This document shows, in pieces, positions 7,697 to 19,115 of a DNA stretch of 64,000 nucleotides. The DNA is from Gulbenkiania mobilis (GTDB taxonomy: Bacteria; Pseudomonadota; Gammaproteobacteria; Burkholderiales; Chromobacteriaceae). The stretch spans positions 310,001 to 374,000 of the forward strand of contig SMDA01000002.1 in assembly GCA_004346645.1 (NCBI GenBank). The letters run 5' to 3'. The translations under genes and the position numbers were made by a program. The notes below the pieces were generated by a model that saw only the letters and a program-made list of their open reading frames with translations, had not been told where the DNA came from and did not search any database. Each line of letters begins with the position of its first letter. Position 1 is the stretch's first letter.

Positions 7697-8272
7697 ATGG
7701 CTCAAAACCCCTTCTACGTTTACGCGCTGAAAGATCCCAGGCAAAAGCCCGCCAAACCGTTTTATATCGGCAAGGGGACAGGAAATCGTGCATGGGAGCA
7801 CCAATCTATTATTGATGACTCCGAAAAGGGCAAACTCATCCAGGAGATCAAGAGCAGCGGTCACAGCATTATCCACACGATCCTCGCTGACGACCTCACA
7901 GAGCAGCAGGCGCTAAAAATCGAGGCTGAGCTGATAGCTGCCTTTGGTATCCGCTCCCAAGGGGGCTTACTTACCAATAAGGTACGTCCTAACCCAGACA
8001 ACGTCAGCAACAAGATCAAGGCCAATATTCCAGACGGCTGCTATGAGAAGGCGCAGATGGGGTTGGAATTTTTAAAATCAGCCGTAATGGAGTTGGCTAA
8101 GGCCAACCCACAGGGCATCTCGAACTCCGATGCCGCCAAGTATCTTGGTCTTCAATCTGACTACGGTGGGGGATCAAAGGACTACTTAAGCTATAGTGTG
8201 ATCGGTCTACTCATGAAAGAAGGGCGCTTGAAGCGGATACCTGGCCGCCGACATGTCGCTAGCGGCGAGTAG
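7697..8272 (+). CDS. GIY-YIG domain protein (LEM-3/ANKLE1-like) with C-terminal helical domain
   Basis: 191 residues. The N-terminus FYVYALKDPRQKPAKPFYIGKGTGNRAWEHQ (residues 5-35) is the LEM-3-type GIY-YIG nuclease opening: YVYAL, YIGKG, and the following Arg and His. The middle has the ALKIEAELIAAFG helix with the catalytic-site glutamate and the LLTNK segment. The C-terminal 60 residues (SDAAKYLGLQSDYGGGSKDYL and a basic end) look like a winged-helix or DNA-recognition domain. Codon use and base composition differ from neighbours (many AAT, AAA, ATT codons), a sign of transfer. No methyltransferase partner is adjacent, so it is not an obvious restriction system; an orphan or defence nuclease is possible. 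Confidence 0.75.
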   Translation: MAQNPFYVYALKDPRQKPAKPFYIGKGTGNRAWEHQSIIDDSEKGKLIQEIKSSGHSIIHTILADDLTEQQALKIEAELIAAFGIRSQGGLLTNKVRPNPDNVSNKIKANIPDGCYEKAQMGLEFLKSAVMELAKANPQGISNSDAAKYLGLQSDYGGGSKDYLSYSVIGLLMKEGRLKRIPGRRHVASGE

Positions 8273-8366
8273 CCGAAAATGGCGAGGGTTGAGTTCCCCG
8301 TTTCCCAAGACAAAAAAACCTGAAGCATAGCTTCTAGGTAAAACGCCCCACTCGGCACGAGCAAGG

Positions 8367-8375
8367 TTGGCCGAA
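8367..8375 (+). repeat. DUS-like element, intergenic copy
   Basis: AAGGTTGGCCGAAG in the 247-base gap between the GIY-YIG gene and the sensor kinase. The gap otherwise holds only a small hairpin (GAAGCATAGCTTC, about 8322). Confidence 0.6.
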
Positions 8376-8519
8376 GCATCCGGCCCCAGCCCTCCGGGCA
8401 TCCTTGCCGCAGAATTTGCCTTTGTACACAAGCCCCGGTGACAATCTGCGTCCGACAAGCGGACATGACGACACGCGGCCCCGGAAGGGGGCGGAAAAGA
8501 GGGCGGCCGCAGCCGGGGA

Positions 8520-9836
8520 TTAGCGGGGCGGTACGTGCCCAGGCAGGCACACCCGGACCGCGAACCCTCCTTCGGGTGGGTCATCGAAGGCTAGCGTACC
8601 CCCATGCTGGCGTACGATCCGCGCCACGATCGCCAGCCCCAGTCCACTGCCCCCATCGGTGCCGCGGTGTGCGGTCAGGCGCTCGAAGGGCGACAGTGCG
8701 GCTTCACGGTGTTCTGGGGGAATGCCGAGGCCGCAGTCGATCACTGACAGGCATACGCCATCGACGCCGTCCTTTGCCAGACGCACGGTGAACGGTGCGC
8801 GGCCGTAGCGCCGCGCGTTGTCGATCAGGTTGGTCAAGAGCCGTTCCAATGCCAAGCCATCGGCCAGCCGCTCGTCTTCCACTTGGCGCTCGAGACGCAC
8901 GTCCACCCCCTCGCGCACAAAACGACCCACTACGCTGGCGGCCACATCGCCCAAGGCCACCGGCTCCAGCCGGGCCCCCTCCTCGGCACGAGCGAAATCG
9001 ATGAACTGCTGCACGATGCGCGACAGCTCGTCGATGTCGTCCAGCATGTCTGGCTTGTCTCCGCCGTCGGGCTGCAATGCCAGTGCCAGCTTCAGCCGGG
9101 TAAGTGGCGTGCGCAGGTCGTGGGACAGGCCCGCCAGCATCAGGCGGCGCTCGCGTGCGCTGTCGGTCAGGGCACGCGCCATGCGATTGAAGCGTTCTGT
9201 AAGCAACCGTACCTCGCGTGGGCCAGTGGCCGGCACAGGCTCGGGCACGCCCCCCGCTTCCAGCAATCGCGCGGCGTCCGACAGGCGGGTGAGCGGACGG
9301 GTGACCCGCCAGGCCAGACCGAAGGCGGCCAGCATGGCCAGCAGCGAAACCCCGGCGGCGGCCAGCATGGCGGGAGTGAAGTCCGGGGACAGAAAGCGCC
9401 CCATCGGCATGACCAGCCAGTAGCGCTCCCCCAGAAGCGGAACCTGCACCCACATTTCTTGCCGCTCGCCGGTGCGCAGCCAGCGTACGCTGACGGGTTC
9501 GCCCAGGTTGGCCGAAAGCCGCTCGGCCACCGCCTGGCCCAAGGGCGGCAGGCGCCGCGCGAACGCGGGGCCCTTTTCTGCACCACCGGGCAGCAGCTGC
9601 GGAAACCCCTCGCGGTTGTATACGCGCAGGAAGGCACGGCGTCCGGCGGGCCCCATGCCATCCAGGCTGCCCTCCAGATCGGCCAGCGTGTCGATCACCT
9701 GTGCGTAGAGCTGGTCTGCCAGCAGTGCATGCTTCTGGCGCACCGACAGCCAGAGTGTGAACACCTGCGTGGCCAGCACCGTCACCACGACCAGAAGCGC
9801 CAAGCGCAGGAACAGCGAGCCGGCGAACGCACGCAT
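8520..9836 (-). CDS. sensor histidine kinase, EnvZ-like
   Basis: 438 residues from ATG 9836. One transmembrane helix (about 10-30), a periplasmic domain of roughly 125 residues, a second helix (MLAAAGVSLLAMLAAFGLAW), HAMP, a HisKA H-box (LSHDLRTPLTRLKL), an N-box (LTNLIDNARRYG) and the G-boxes (DCGLGIP, GGSGLGLAI). This is an inner-membrane EnvZ/RstB-type kinase. Its start overlaps the stop of the response regulator gene (TGATG), so the pair is translationally coupled with the regulator first. I reject the upstream start at 9890, which lies inside the regulator gene. It probably senses an envelope signal given the divergent secreted proteins. Confidence 0.93.
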   Translation of the reverse strand: MRAFAGSLFLRLALLVVVTVLATQVFTLWLSVRQKHALLADQLYAQVIDTLADLEGSLDGMGPAGRRAFLRVYNREGFPQLLPGGAEKGPAFARRLPPLGQAVAERLSANLGEPVSVRWLRTGERQEMWVQVPLLGERYWLVMPMGRFLSPDFTPAMLAAAGVSLLAMLAAFGLAWRVTRPLTRLSDAARLLEAGGVPEPVPATGPREVRLLTERFNRMARALTDSARERRLMLAGLSHDLRTPLTRLKLALALQPDGGDKPDMLDDIDELSRIVQQFIDFARAEEGARLEPVALGDVAASVVGRFVREGVDVRLERQVEDERLADGLALERLLTNLIDNARRYGRAPFTVRLAKDGVDGVCLSVIDCGLGIPPEHREAALSPFERLTAHRGTDGGSGLGLAIVARIVRQHGGTLAFDDPPEGGFAVRVCLPGHVPPR

Positions 9837-10567
9837 CAGGCCGCATCCCGTGGCAGACCGTCGGGGACGAACACGTAGCCGTAGCCCCATACCGTCTGGA
9901 TGTAGCGCACGCCGGCCTCGCCGCTGTCCAGCGCGCGCCGCAGGCGCGAGATGTGCACGTCGATGCTGCGATCGAGCGATTCGCCCCCCCCTTTGCCGAG
10001 CGCCAGCTCCATCAACTGCTCGCGGGTGAGCGGACGGCGCGGATGGGTGGCCAGCACGGCCAGCACTGCGTATTCCGCGCTGGTCAGCGATACCGGGCGC
10101 CCCCCATGTGCCAGCTCGCGCCGCCCCAGATGCAGCACGAAGTCGCCGAAGGTGATCGCTTCATCCGCCTCGTGGCGCGCCACCAGCGCCGGAGTGGTGT
10201 GATGGCGCCGCAGTACCGCCTCGATGCGGGCGGTGAGCTCCCGAGGATTGAAGGGCTTGGGCAGGTAGTCGTCGGCCCCCATTTCCAGCCCCAGGATGCG
10301 GTCCACGTCCTCACCGCGCGCGGTCAGCATGATGATGGGCATGCTCTCGCCCTGGGCACGCAGCCGCCGCACTACGGCCAGCCCGTCCTCGCCCGGCATC
10401 ATTACGTCCAGTACGATCAGGTCAGGCCGGTTGCGCGCGAGCTTGCGGTCCAGGTCGCGGGCGTCTGGCAGGGTCTCCACCGTCATGCCCTGCTGGGTGA
10501 GATAGCGCGCCAGCAGATCGCGCAGCTTTGCGTCATCGTCGATGACGAGAATCTTGTGAGCGTCCAT
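9836..10567 (-). CDS. OmpR-family response regulator
   Basis: 243 residues: a receiver domain with the acidic pocket (IDDD at 10-13), phospho-acceptor Asp in VLDVMMPGEDG, conserved Thr and Lys (LTARG, KPF), and a C-terminal winged helix (RSIDVHISRLRRALD, VWGYGYVFV). The organisation and the DRILGLEMGADDYLPKPF stretch place it close to OmpR/RstA. It is the partner of the kinase at 8520-9836. A GTAAA-N5-GTGAA direct repeat 40 bases upstream suggests autoregulation and control of the divergent secreted-protein genes. Confidence 0.94.
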   Translation of the reverse strand: MDAHKILVIDDDAKLRDLLARYLTQQGMTVETLPDARDLDRKLARNRPDLIVLDVMMPGEDGLAVVRRLRAQGESMPIIMLTARGEDVDRILGLEMGADDYLPKPFNPRELTARIEAVLRRHHTTPALVARHEADEAITFGDFVLHLGRRELAHGGRPVSLTSAEYAVLAVLATHPRRPLTREQLMELALGKGGGESLDRSIDVHISRLRRALDSGEAGVRYIQTVWGYGYVFVPDGLPRDAA

Positions 10568-10609
10568 GCCGGAAGATTAGCGCGCCCGGGCGCTGCGGTC
10601 AGCCCGGCT

Positions 10610-10625
10610 GTAAAGAAGTGTGAAG
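10610..10625 (+). promoter_or_regulatory. putative response-regulator binding box
   Basis: GTAAAGAAGTGTGAAG: two half-sites (GTAAAG, GTGAAG) exactly 10 bp apart, the spacing expected of an OmpR-type dimer and close to the CpxR box GTAAA-N5-GTAAA. It lies in the divergent spacer between the regulator and the secreted-protein genes. A looser inverted repeat (AAGAAGTGTG / CACACCTCTT, 10613-10650) overlaps it. Confidence 0.45.
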
Positions 10626-10735
10626 CTGGCAGCTTGCCGACACACCTCTTAACATTTGCCGGGCCGTGCTACAGCTTTGCGCAACACCTTCCTCCTACAG
10701 TGACAGCGTTCATCCCACTCACAGAGGATTTCACG

Positions 10736-11311
10736 ATGAAAAAGCTTCTTGCCGCCACCTTGGCCGCTACGCTCGTTACCTCCACCTTGTCGGCGCTGGC
10801 AGCGCCCGCCCAGCCCGCCCAGCCCGGATCGCGCCATTTCCTGCAAGACGCCATCCGCTCAGGCGCGCTGACCGATGCCGAACTGCAAACGCTGGCTGCC
10901 GACCGCGATGCCTTGCGCGCTCGCGTGCAGACGCTGCGCAGCCAAACCCCTGGGCCGCTGAGCGAGGCCGACCGTCAGGCCTTGGCAGCCCAGCGGCAGG
11001 CCCTGCATGAAAAGATGCGCCAGCTGGCCCAAAACGACGTCCGCGGACCGGCCCGTACCGATATCCCCGCCGAATGGCAGTTTCAAGGCAAGGGCCGGCA
11101 TCATGGGCCTGGCTTCGAACACCGTGCCCAAGCCAAACGGCTGAGCCCGGAGGACCGTGCACGGTTCCGGGAAAAGATGCAGGCCTTCCGCGCCGACGGT
11201 GTGATCGATGCCAGCGAGCGTGCCCAGCTGCGCAGCCTGCGCCAGAGCATGCACCCGGCGGCCACCCAGGCGGGCACCGTGCCCAACAGCCAAGTGCACC
11301 GCGACAAGTAA
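10736..11311 (+). CDS. secreted helical protein of unknown function
   Basis: 191 residues. A clear signal peptide (MKKLLAATLAATLVTSTLSALA, cleavage near APA) supports the ATG at 10736, with AGAGGA upstream, over the long open frame from 9953. The mature part is rich in Ala, Gln, Arg and Leu and predicted helical, with DAIRSGALTDAELQTL near residue 38 and RADGVIDASERAQLRSL near 150, two copies of a helix-G-x-(L/I)-(T/D)-x-x-E-helix unit. The next gene carries the same AIRxGxLT motif. It is divergent from the two-component pair, in the position that cpxP or spy-like effectors often occupy, but I cannot assign a family. Confidence 0.7.
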   Translation: MKKLLAATLAATLVTSTLSALAAPAQPAQPGSRHFLQDAIRSGALTDAELQTLAADRDALRARVQTLRSQTPGPLSEADRQALAAQRQALHEKMRQLAQNDVRGPARTDIPAEWQFQGKGRHHGPGFEHRAQAKRLSPEDRARFREKMQAFRADGVIDASERAQLRSLRQSMHPAATQAGTVPNSQVHRDK

Positions 11312-11321
11312 GCCCACCTGC

Positions 11322-11353
11322 GGGCGGCCAGCCACGTGGCACGCCGCCCTTTC
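11322..11353 (+). terminator. weak intrinsic terminator
   Basis: GGGCGGC (11322-11328) and GCCGCCC (11343-11349) enclose a second stem GCCAC/GTGGC, followed by TTTC. It may reduce transcription into the next gene. Confidence 0.5.
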
Positions 11354-11371
11354 AGCGGATAGAATGTTTGC

Positions 11372-11752
11372 ATGGAATACCGTTTGCTGGCCGGCTTGTT
11401 GGCCATCGGTCTCGTTGTGATGGCACGGCCGGCGGCTGCGGCCCCGCCAGATTGCCCGCCCCCGCTGCAGGCTGCGCCCTGGCAGGCGGACGGACCGTTC
11501 CAGAACGATGGCGAGCAGACCGACAAGGCCCGGCGTCGGGCGCTGCGCGAGCTGCGACTGCGGGAGGCCATCCGTAATGGCGACCTGACCGAAGAGCAGG
11601 CCGAACACCTGCGCAAGCACCCGCGTGCGTGGATGCGGATGCGCGAGGGGCCGCCCGCCCCGCCGGACGAGGCCGACGGCCCACCCGGACAGAAAAAACG
11701 TTGCTACTGGCGCAACAAGCAGCGCCAGAGCCCATTTAACCCGGCCGACTGA
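11372..11752 (+). CDS. small secreted protein of unknown function
   Basis: 126 residues. Signal peptide MEYRLLAGLLAIGLVVMARPAAAA, then a charged, proline-rich mature part. ALRELRLREAIRNGDLTEEQAEHL (about residues 57-80) repeats the AIRxGxLT motif of the upstream secreted protein, suggesting a common origin or a common binding partner. Two mature cysteines (Cys at about 28 and 110) could pair. It lies 60 bases downstream of the previous gene and 26 bases before the next, so the three are probably one transcription unit. Confidence 0.6.
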   Translation: MEYRLLAGLLAIGLVVMARPAAAAPPDCPPPLQAAPWQADGPFQNDGEQTDKARRRALRELRLREAIRNGDLTEEQAEHLRKHPRAWMRMREGPPAPPDEADGPPGQKKRCYWRNKQRQSPFNPAD

Positions 11753-11778
11753 CGAACGGCCCAAGGCAAGGGGACAGC

Positions 11779-12246
11779 ATGCGGCGCCTGTTTGCGCTCT
11801 GCATTACCGCACTCTTCCTGGCAGGCGGCCTGCCGGGTTCCCTTGCCTTGGCCGAATCCTCCTGTGCTCGCACCCAGGCGCCACAGCGCTGCGAGGCCGC
11901 CCGACTGGGGGCCACCGCCTGCACCGACCTGAACACCGGCGCCCGCCAGGCGTGCGTGGCCGAGTTCACGCCGCCATTGGTGTGCAAGCGCCAGCGCGAC
12001 AGCCGCAGCTGTGAAGCCCTGGTGGCTGCCCATGCGGCATGTACCGGGCAGACCGGTGCCGGCCTGCGAGCCTGCATCCGCGCCCGCCTGCCCGCCGCGG
12101 ACTGCAGTCGGCACGCCCGACCCGAACGCTGTCAGGGCATGGCCGAGGCAGAAGCCCAGTGCAGCCATACCTTCGGTGCTGCACGGCGGCAGTGCGTGCG
12201 ACGGGCACTGTCGCGGCTGCTGCCAGATGACGTCACCCAACCCTGA
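11779..12246 (+). CDS. secreted protein with three 40-residue four-cysteine repeats
   Basis: 155 residues: a signal peptide (about 25 residues, ending LALAES) and then three tandem repeats of exactly 40 residues. Each repeat has the pattern C-x8-C-x9-C-x10-C-x9. The repeat starts are CARTQAPQRCE, CKRQRDSRSCE and CSRHARPERCQ. Conserved non-cysteine positions include Arg before the second Cys, Ala before the third and a G-A pair before the fourth. All 12 mature cysteines fit the periodicity, which suggests disulfide-linked periplasmic or exported helical hairpins or a metal-binding array. I do not recognise the family. It is the last gene of the cluster divergent from the two-component system and ends 7 bases before the convergent quinone oxidoreductase gene. 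Confidence 0.7.
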   Translation: MRRLFALCITALFLAGGLPGSLALAESSCARTQAPQRCEAARLGATACTDLNTGARQACVAEFTPPLVCKRQRDSRSCEALVAAHAACTGQTGAGLRACIRARLPAADCSRHARPERCQGMAEAEAQCSHTFGAARRQCVRRALSRLLPDDVTQP

Positions 12247-12253
12247 CCGGCCC

Positions 12254-13228
12254 TTACGGCACCAGAATGATCGACCCGGTAGTCGCGCGGGCCTCCAGAT
12301 CCCGGTGGGCTTGAGCCACCTGCGCCAGTGGGTAGCGGGCCGAGGGGGCCACACTGATCGCGCCCGAGCGTACCTTCTCGAACAGCGCTCCGGCCGAAGC
12401 CAGCAGTTCGTCGCGCGTGGCGGTGTAGTCCGCCAGCCGGGGGCGGGTAAAGAACAGCGAGCCCTTCTGCGACAGCAGCAGCGGAGCGAAGGCAGGTACG
12501 GCGCCCGAGGCATTACCGAAGCTGACGAACATGCCACGCGGAGCCAGACAGTCAAGCGAGCGCTCGAAGGTGTCTTTGCCCACCGAGTCGTACACCACCG
12601 GCACACCGCGTCCACCCGTCAGGCGCCGGACGGCGGCCACCACATCGTCGCTGCGGTAGTTGAGGACGTGGTCGCATCCCAGACGGCGCACGATGTCTGC
12701 CTTGGCATCGGAGCCGACCGTGCCGATCACGTTGGCCCCCTCCGACTTGAGCCACTGCACCGCGATCTGGCCGACACCGCCAGCCGCGGCGTGCCACAGC
12801 ACCGTCTGACCGGGCTGCACGGCAAAGGTGCGGCGTACCAAGTACTCCACCGTCATGCCCTGCAACATGATCGAAGCGGCGGTTTCATCATCGATCTCGT
12901 CCGGCAGTTTCACCAGCACCGAGGCCGGCATGATGCGGTGCGTGCTGTAGGCCCCGAGCGGCCCGCCCGCATAGGCCACACGGTCCCCCGCCCCCAGCCC
13001 GGTCACGCCATCACCCACCGCCTCGATCACACCGGCTGCTTCCTGGCCCAGGCCAGAGGGAAGCGCCAGCGGATAGAGGCCGCTGCGCTGGTAGGTATCG
13101 ATGAAGTTGACGCCGATGGCAGTATGGCGGATGCGCACCTCGCCCGGGCCGGGCACACCGACCTCGACCGCCTCGCTGGCGAGCACTTCGGGCCCGCCGG
13201 TGCGGGCAAAACGGATGGCATAGGGCAT
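12254..13228 (-). CDS. qorA: NADPH:quinone oxidoreductase (zeta-crystallin type)
   Basis: 324 residues, the usual length. Medium-chain dehydrogenase/reductase without catalytic zinc: N-terminal GroES-like domain (GVNFIDTYQRSGLYPLALPSGLGQEAAG), then a Rossmann domain with the nucleotide loop AAAGGVGQIAVQWLK and the YDSVGKDTFE segment typical of Qor. It reduces quinones using NADPH, probably in the cytoplasm as a detoxification step. A DUS-like element sits just upstream of its start. It is convergent with the cysteine-repeat gene. Confidence 0.92.
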   Translation of the reverse strand: MPYAIRFARTGGPEVLASEAVEVGVPGPGEVRIRHTAIGVNFIDTYQRSGLYPLALPSGLGQEAAGVIEAVGDGVTGLGAGDRVAYAGGPLGAYSTHRIMPASVLVKLPDEIDDETAASIMLQGMTVEYLVRRTFAVQPGQTVLWHAAAGGVGQIAVQWLKSEGANVIGTVGSDAKADIVRRLGCDHVLNYRSDDVVAAVRRLTGGRGVPVVYDSVGKDTFERSLDCLAPRGMFVSFGNASGAVPAFAPLLLSQKGSLFFTRPRLADYTATRDELLASAGALFEKVRSGAISVAPSARYPLAQVAQAHRDLEARATTGSIILVP

Positions 13229-13254
13229 GCAGGGTCTCCTTGCAGCAGACAGGG

Positions 13255-13263
13255 TTGGCCGAA
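13255..13263 (+). repeat. DUS-like element, intergenic copy
   Basis: CAGGGTTGGCCGAAAC in the 96-base spacer upstream of qorA, outside any coding sequence. Confidence 0.6.
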
Positions 13264-13324
13264 ACGGGGCACGGCCCCGGTGTGCCGGCAGTGTCGCGTC
13301 CGCGCTCTCCGTCGGCCAGGCCGC

Positions 13325-13960
13325 TCAGTGCGGCAGGCGGCGAGCCAGCTCCGGCAGGGGCAGCACTTCGGCAGCGGTGACATACACCAGCTCGCACGCG
13401 CCACGGCCACTGTCCTCCCGCGAGAGCGAACTGCGCCAGACGTAGTTCTTCTGTCCGCGCGCCTCCACCAGATAGCCTGTCAGGTGCACCCCATCGCCCT
13501 TGCCGGCCGACAGCAGCGTGCGCCGCACGGTAGGATCGGCCGGGATGAGATGCATGTTGGAGGCCGAGCGCACCACTTCGTCGCGCGGAATGGGCAGCGC
13601 GCTGGCCCGCCAGAAGAAAAAGCGGTCGCTCTGAGTGATCTCCAGTTTGCGCAGCACCGCGCTGTCGGACATCGCCCCCCAGCCGAGCGCCAGATCCAGT
13701 TGTGACAGTTCGGCTTCACGGTCCTGCTTGTACTCACGCCGCGACAGCACGCGTGCGCTGATGTCGAAGCGGGCCAGCGGGGTGAGCGTATAGCCATTCA
13801 CCACTACCGGCGCCACGCCATCGGCCGGGGTTTGCAAGGGGGTGGCATCGATGCGGATGCCATCGGCCACACGGGCCTCGTAGTCGCCACAGGCGGACAG
13901 GCTGGCCACCAGGACAGCCAGCGCCGTCAGGCGGCAAAGTCGGAAAGGGAAGGCAGACAT
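13325..13960 (-). CDS. lipoprotein of unknown function
   Basis: 211 residues from ATG 13960. The N-terminus MSAFPFRLCRLTALAVLVASLSAC is a lipoprotein signal ending in the lipobox LSAC. The mature protein contains mixed beta segments (VVVNGYTLTPLARFDISARVLSR, LEITQSDRFFFWRAS, HLIPADPTVRRTLL, VHLTGYLVEARGQKNYVWRSSLSREDSG) that match a conserved but uncharacterised family in proteobacteria. Its start overlaps the end of the upstream esterase gene by 34 bases, so the two are probably co-expressed. The longer frame back to 14266 lies inside that gene and is rejected. Confidence 0.75.
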   Translation of the reverse strand: MSAFPFRLCRLTALAVLVASLSACGDYEARVADGIRIDATPLQTPADGVAPVVVNGYTLTPLARFDISARVLSRREYKQDREAELSQLDLALGWGAMSDSAVLRKLEITQSDRFFFWRASALPIPRDEVVRSASNMHLIPADPTVRRTLLSAGKGDGVHLTGYLVEARGQKNYVWRSSLSREDSGRGACELVYVTAAEVLPLPELARRLPH

Positions 13961-14490
13961 TCGGGCCAGCGGTTCAGGCGATGATCGTCGCCGTTGAAGA
14001 GGGTTTGTCGGGCACCGGCATAGTGACGGGCGGCCTCGCGCCAGTCGAGCGTCTCGTCCGCGGTGCCCAGCACCAGCCAGTAACGGCGCGGGTCGGGACG
14101 CGGCACAAAGCGATCGCGCAAGGCGTTCATATCGTCCATGTCCAGATGGTAATGCTCGCCGGTATAAGGATGCACCCGCTCGCCGGCCAGCTCGGCCAGG
14201 CGATCGAAGGGACGGACAGCGGGATTGATGAGCACGGCGCGCAAGTCGAAGCGCTCGGCGGCCCATGTGGCATAGAAGCCACCCAACGAACTGCCGATCA
14301 GCACACTGTCAGGGGGAAGCGGGGCACACAGCCCTTCGAGCAGGGCGAACGCTTCCGCCGGGTGCACCGGCAGCTGCGGACATTGCAGGCTGGCCCCCCG
14401 GCCGTCACGCGCCAAAAAGGCAGCGGCCTCCCGCGCCTTGGCCGAAGACGGGCCGGACTCGAAGCCGTGCAGATAAACGAACGTCCCCAT
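13927..14490 (-). CDS. yqiA: YqiA/UPF0227-type alpha/beta-hydrolase
   Basis: 187 residues from ATG 14490 (a GTG at 14508 is the alternative). It opens with GTFVYLHGFESGPSSAKA, has the nucleophile elbow LIGSSLGGFYATW (Ser in GSSLGG), and ends with the catalytic histidine in NGDDHRLNRWPE. The size and motifs fit YqiA, a small cytoplasmic esterase of unclear physiological substrate. It follows the binding-protein gene by 2 bases and overlaps the lipoprotein gene, forming a three-gene unit. Confidence 0.88.
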   Translation of the reverse strand: MGTFVYLHGFESGPSSAKAREAAAFLARDGRGASLQCPQLPVHPAEAFALLEGLCAPLPPDSVLIGSSLGGFYATWAAERFDLRAVLINPAVRPFDRLAELAGERVHPYTGEHYHLDMDDMNALRDRFVPRPDPRRYWLVLGTADETLDWREAARHYAGARQTLFNGDDHRLNRWPECLPSLSDFAA

Positions 14491-14492
14491 AT

Positions 14493-15257
14493 TCAGATCG
14501 GATGCCACTGATAGCTGCGCACCAGCGTGCGCAGGCGCCCGGCATCCTTAAGGCGACCAATGGCGCCGTTGAGCCGGTCCACCCCGTAGGCAGACTGCGG
14601 GGCCACTGCACACATCGTGGGCATGGTGGACACCATGACTGGATGCAGTTTGAACTGCCGGGCCTCGAAGGGGTAGGCACGTGCCCAGGCCGAGAACTCC
14701 AGCTCGGAGTATACCGCCACATCCACCAAGCCTTTCTGTACCGCCTTGACCAGCAAGTCCAGCCGGGCCTCGTCCTGACGGCGCGCGCCGCTGGCCCAGG
14801 CCTTTTCCAACGCGGGGTAGTGATAGCCGCGGATGGTACCCACGCGGCGGCCGCGTAGCTGGTCCAGCTCGGTGATGTCTGGACGGTTGCGCAACGACAC
14901 CAGCCGTTCGATCTGCGGGAAGAGCTCGGCCGTCCACCCCAGGCGGCCGGCGTTGCCGTACCACGCCGGATTGGCATTGCAGACGATGTCTACCCGGCTG
15001 GCTTCCAGCGCGGGCTCGATGCGGTTACGCGACAGCACCACGTATTCGGCGCGGGTGCCAAGCTCGCCGGCCAGCGCCTCGCCCAAGTCGCGGATCAGCC
15101 CACCGGAAAGCACGCGCTCGGCGGTATCGGACAGCACCACCAGCGGCGGTCCGTCGGAATCGGAGACGCCGATCCGCAGAGGCGCCTCCGCCCGACACAC
15201 CCCGACACCCAGCATCAGTGCCACCGCACCCAGCAGCACCTTATAGTAAGCAACCAT
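14493..15257 (-). CDS. periplasmic solute-binding protein, family 3-like
   Basis: 254 residues. Signal peptide of about 23 residues (cleavage after CRA), then a two-lobed binding fold similar to SBP_bac_3: LRIGVSDSDGPPLVV, the sugar/amino-acid lobe AGELGTRAEYVVLSRNRIEPALEASRVDIVCNANPAW and the GRRVGTIRGYHYPALEKA hinge. No permease or ATPase gene is adjacent, so it may be an orphan receptor or a sensor protein of the kind often found in Neisseriales. A paralogue-like protein is encoded at 30653-31429. Confidence 0.8.
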   Translation of the reverse strand: MVAYYKVLLGAVALMLGVGVCRAEAPLRIGVSDSDGPPLVVLSDTAERVLSGGLIRDLGEALAGELGTRAEYVVLSRNRIEPALEASRVDIVCNANPAWYGNAGRLGWTAELFPQIERLVSLRNRPDITELDQLRGRRVGTIRGYHYPALEKAWASGARRQDEARLDLLVKAVQKGLVDVAVYSELEFSAWARAYPFEARQFKLHPVMVSTMPTMCAVAPQSAYGVDRLNGAIGRLKDAGRLRTLVRSYQWHPI

Positions 15258-15326
15258 AATCTTGTACCTTCTTCTTCTAAATGCGCGCCACCCCCGTGCG
15301 GGGTGCCGGTGGTAAGATCATGCAAG

Positions 15327-15353
15327 GGGGCCGCCGTGCGGCTCCGTTTTTTT
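15327..15353 (+). terminator. terminator-like hairpin in the metH leader
   Basis: GGGGCCGC-cgt-GCGGCTCC (one G-U pair) followed by G and seven T residues. It stands on the metH strand 40 bases before the start codon, with no plus-strand gene upstream for 3 kb. It is therefore either an attenuator for metH or the end of a short leader RNA beginning in 15258-15320. An additional stem CACCCC/GGGGTG (about 15290-15305) precedes it. Confidence 0.65.
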
Positions 15354-15393
15354 GTCCGGCCCCATCATACCGACTAGAGACCTGCCCTTCGAG

Positions 15394-19107
<3,714 letters not shown>

Positions 19108-19115
19108 CTGCCGGC

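Noticed and set aside
9953-10735. Upstream extension of the secreted protein frame to 9953
   Set aside because: It would overlap the response regulator antisense and bury the signal peptide that begins at 10736.
15258-15393. SAH, SAM or cobalamin riboswitch before metH
   Set aside because: I could not find the conserved core bases of these riboswitches; only the stem and T run are evident.
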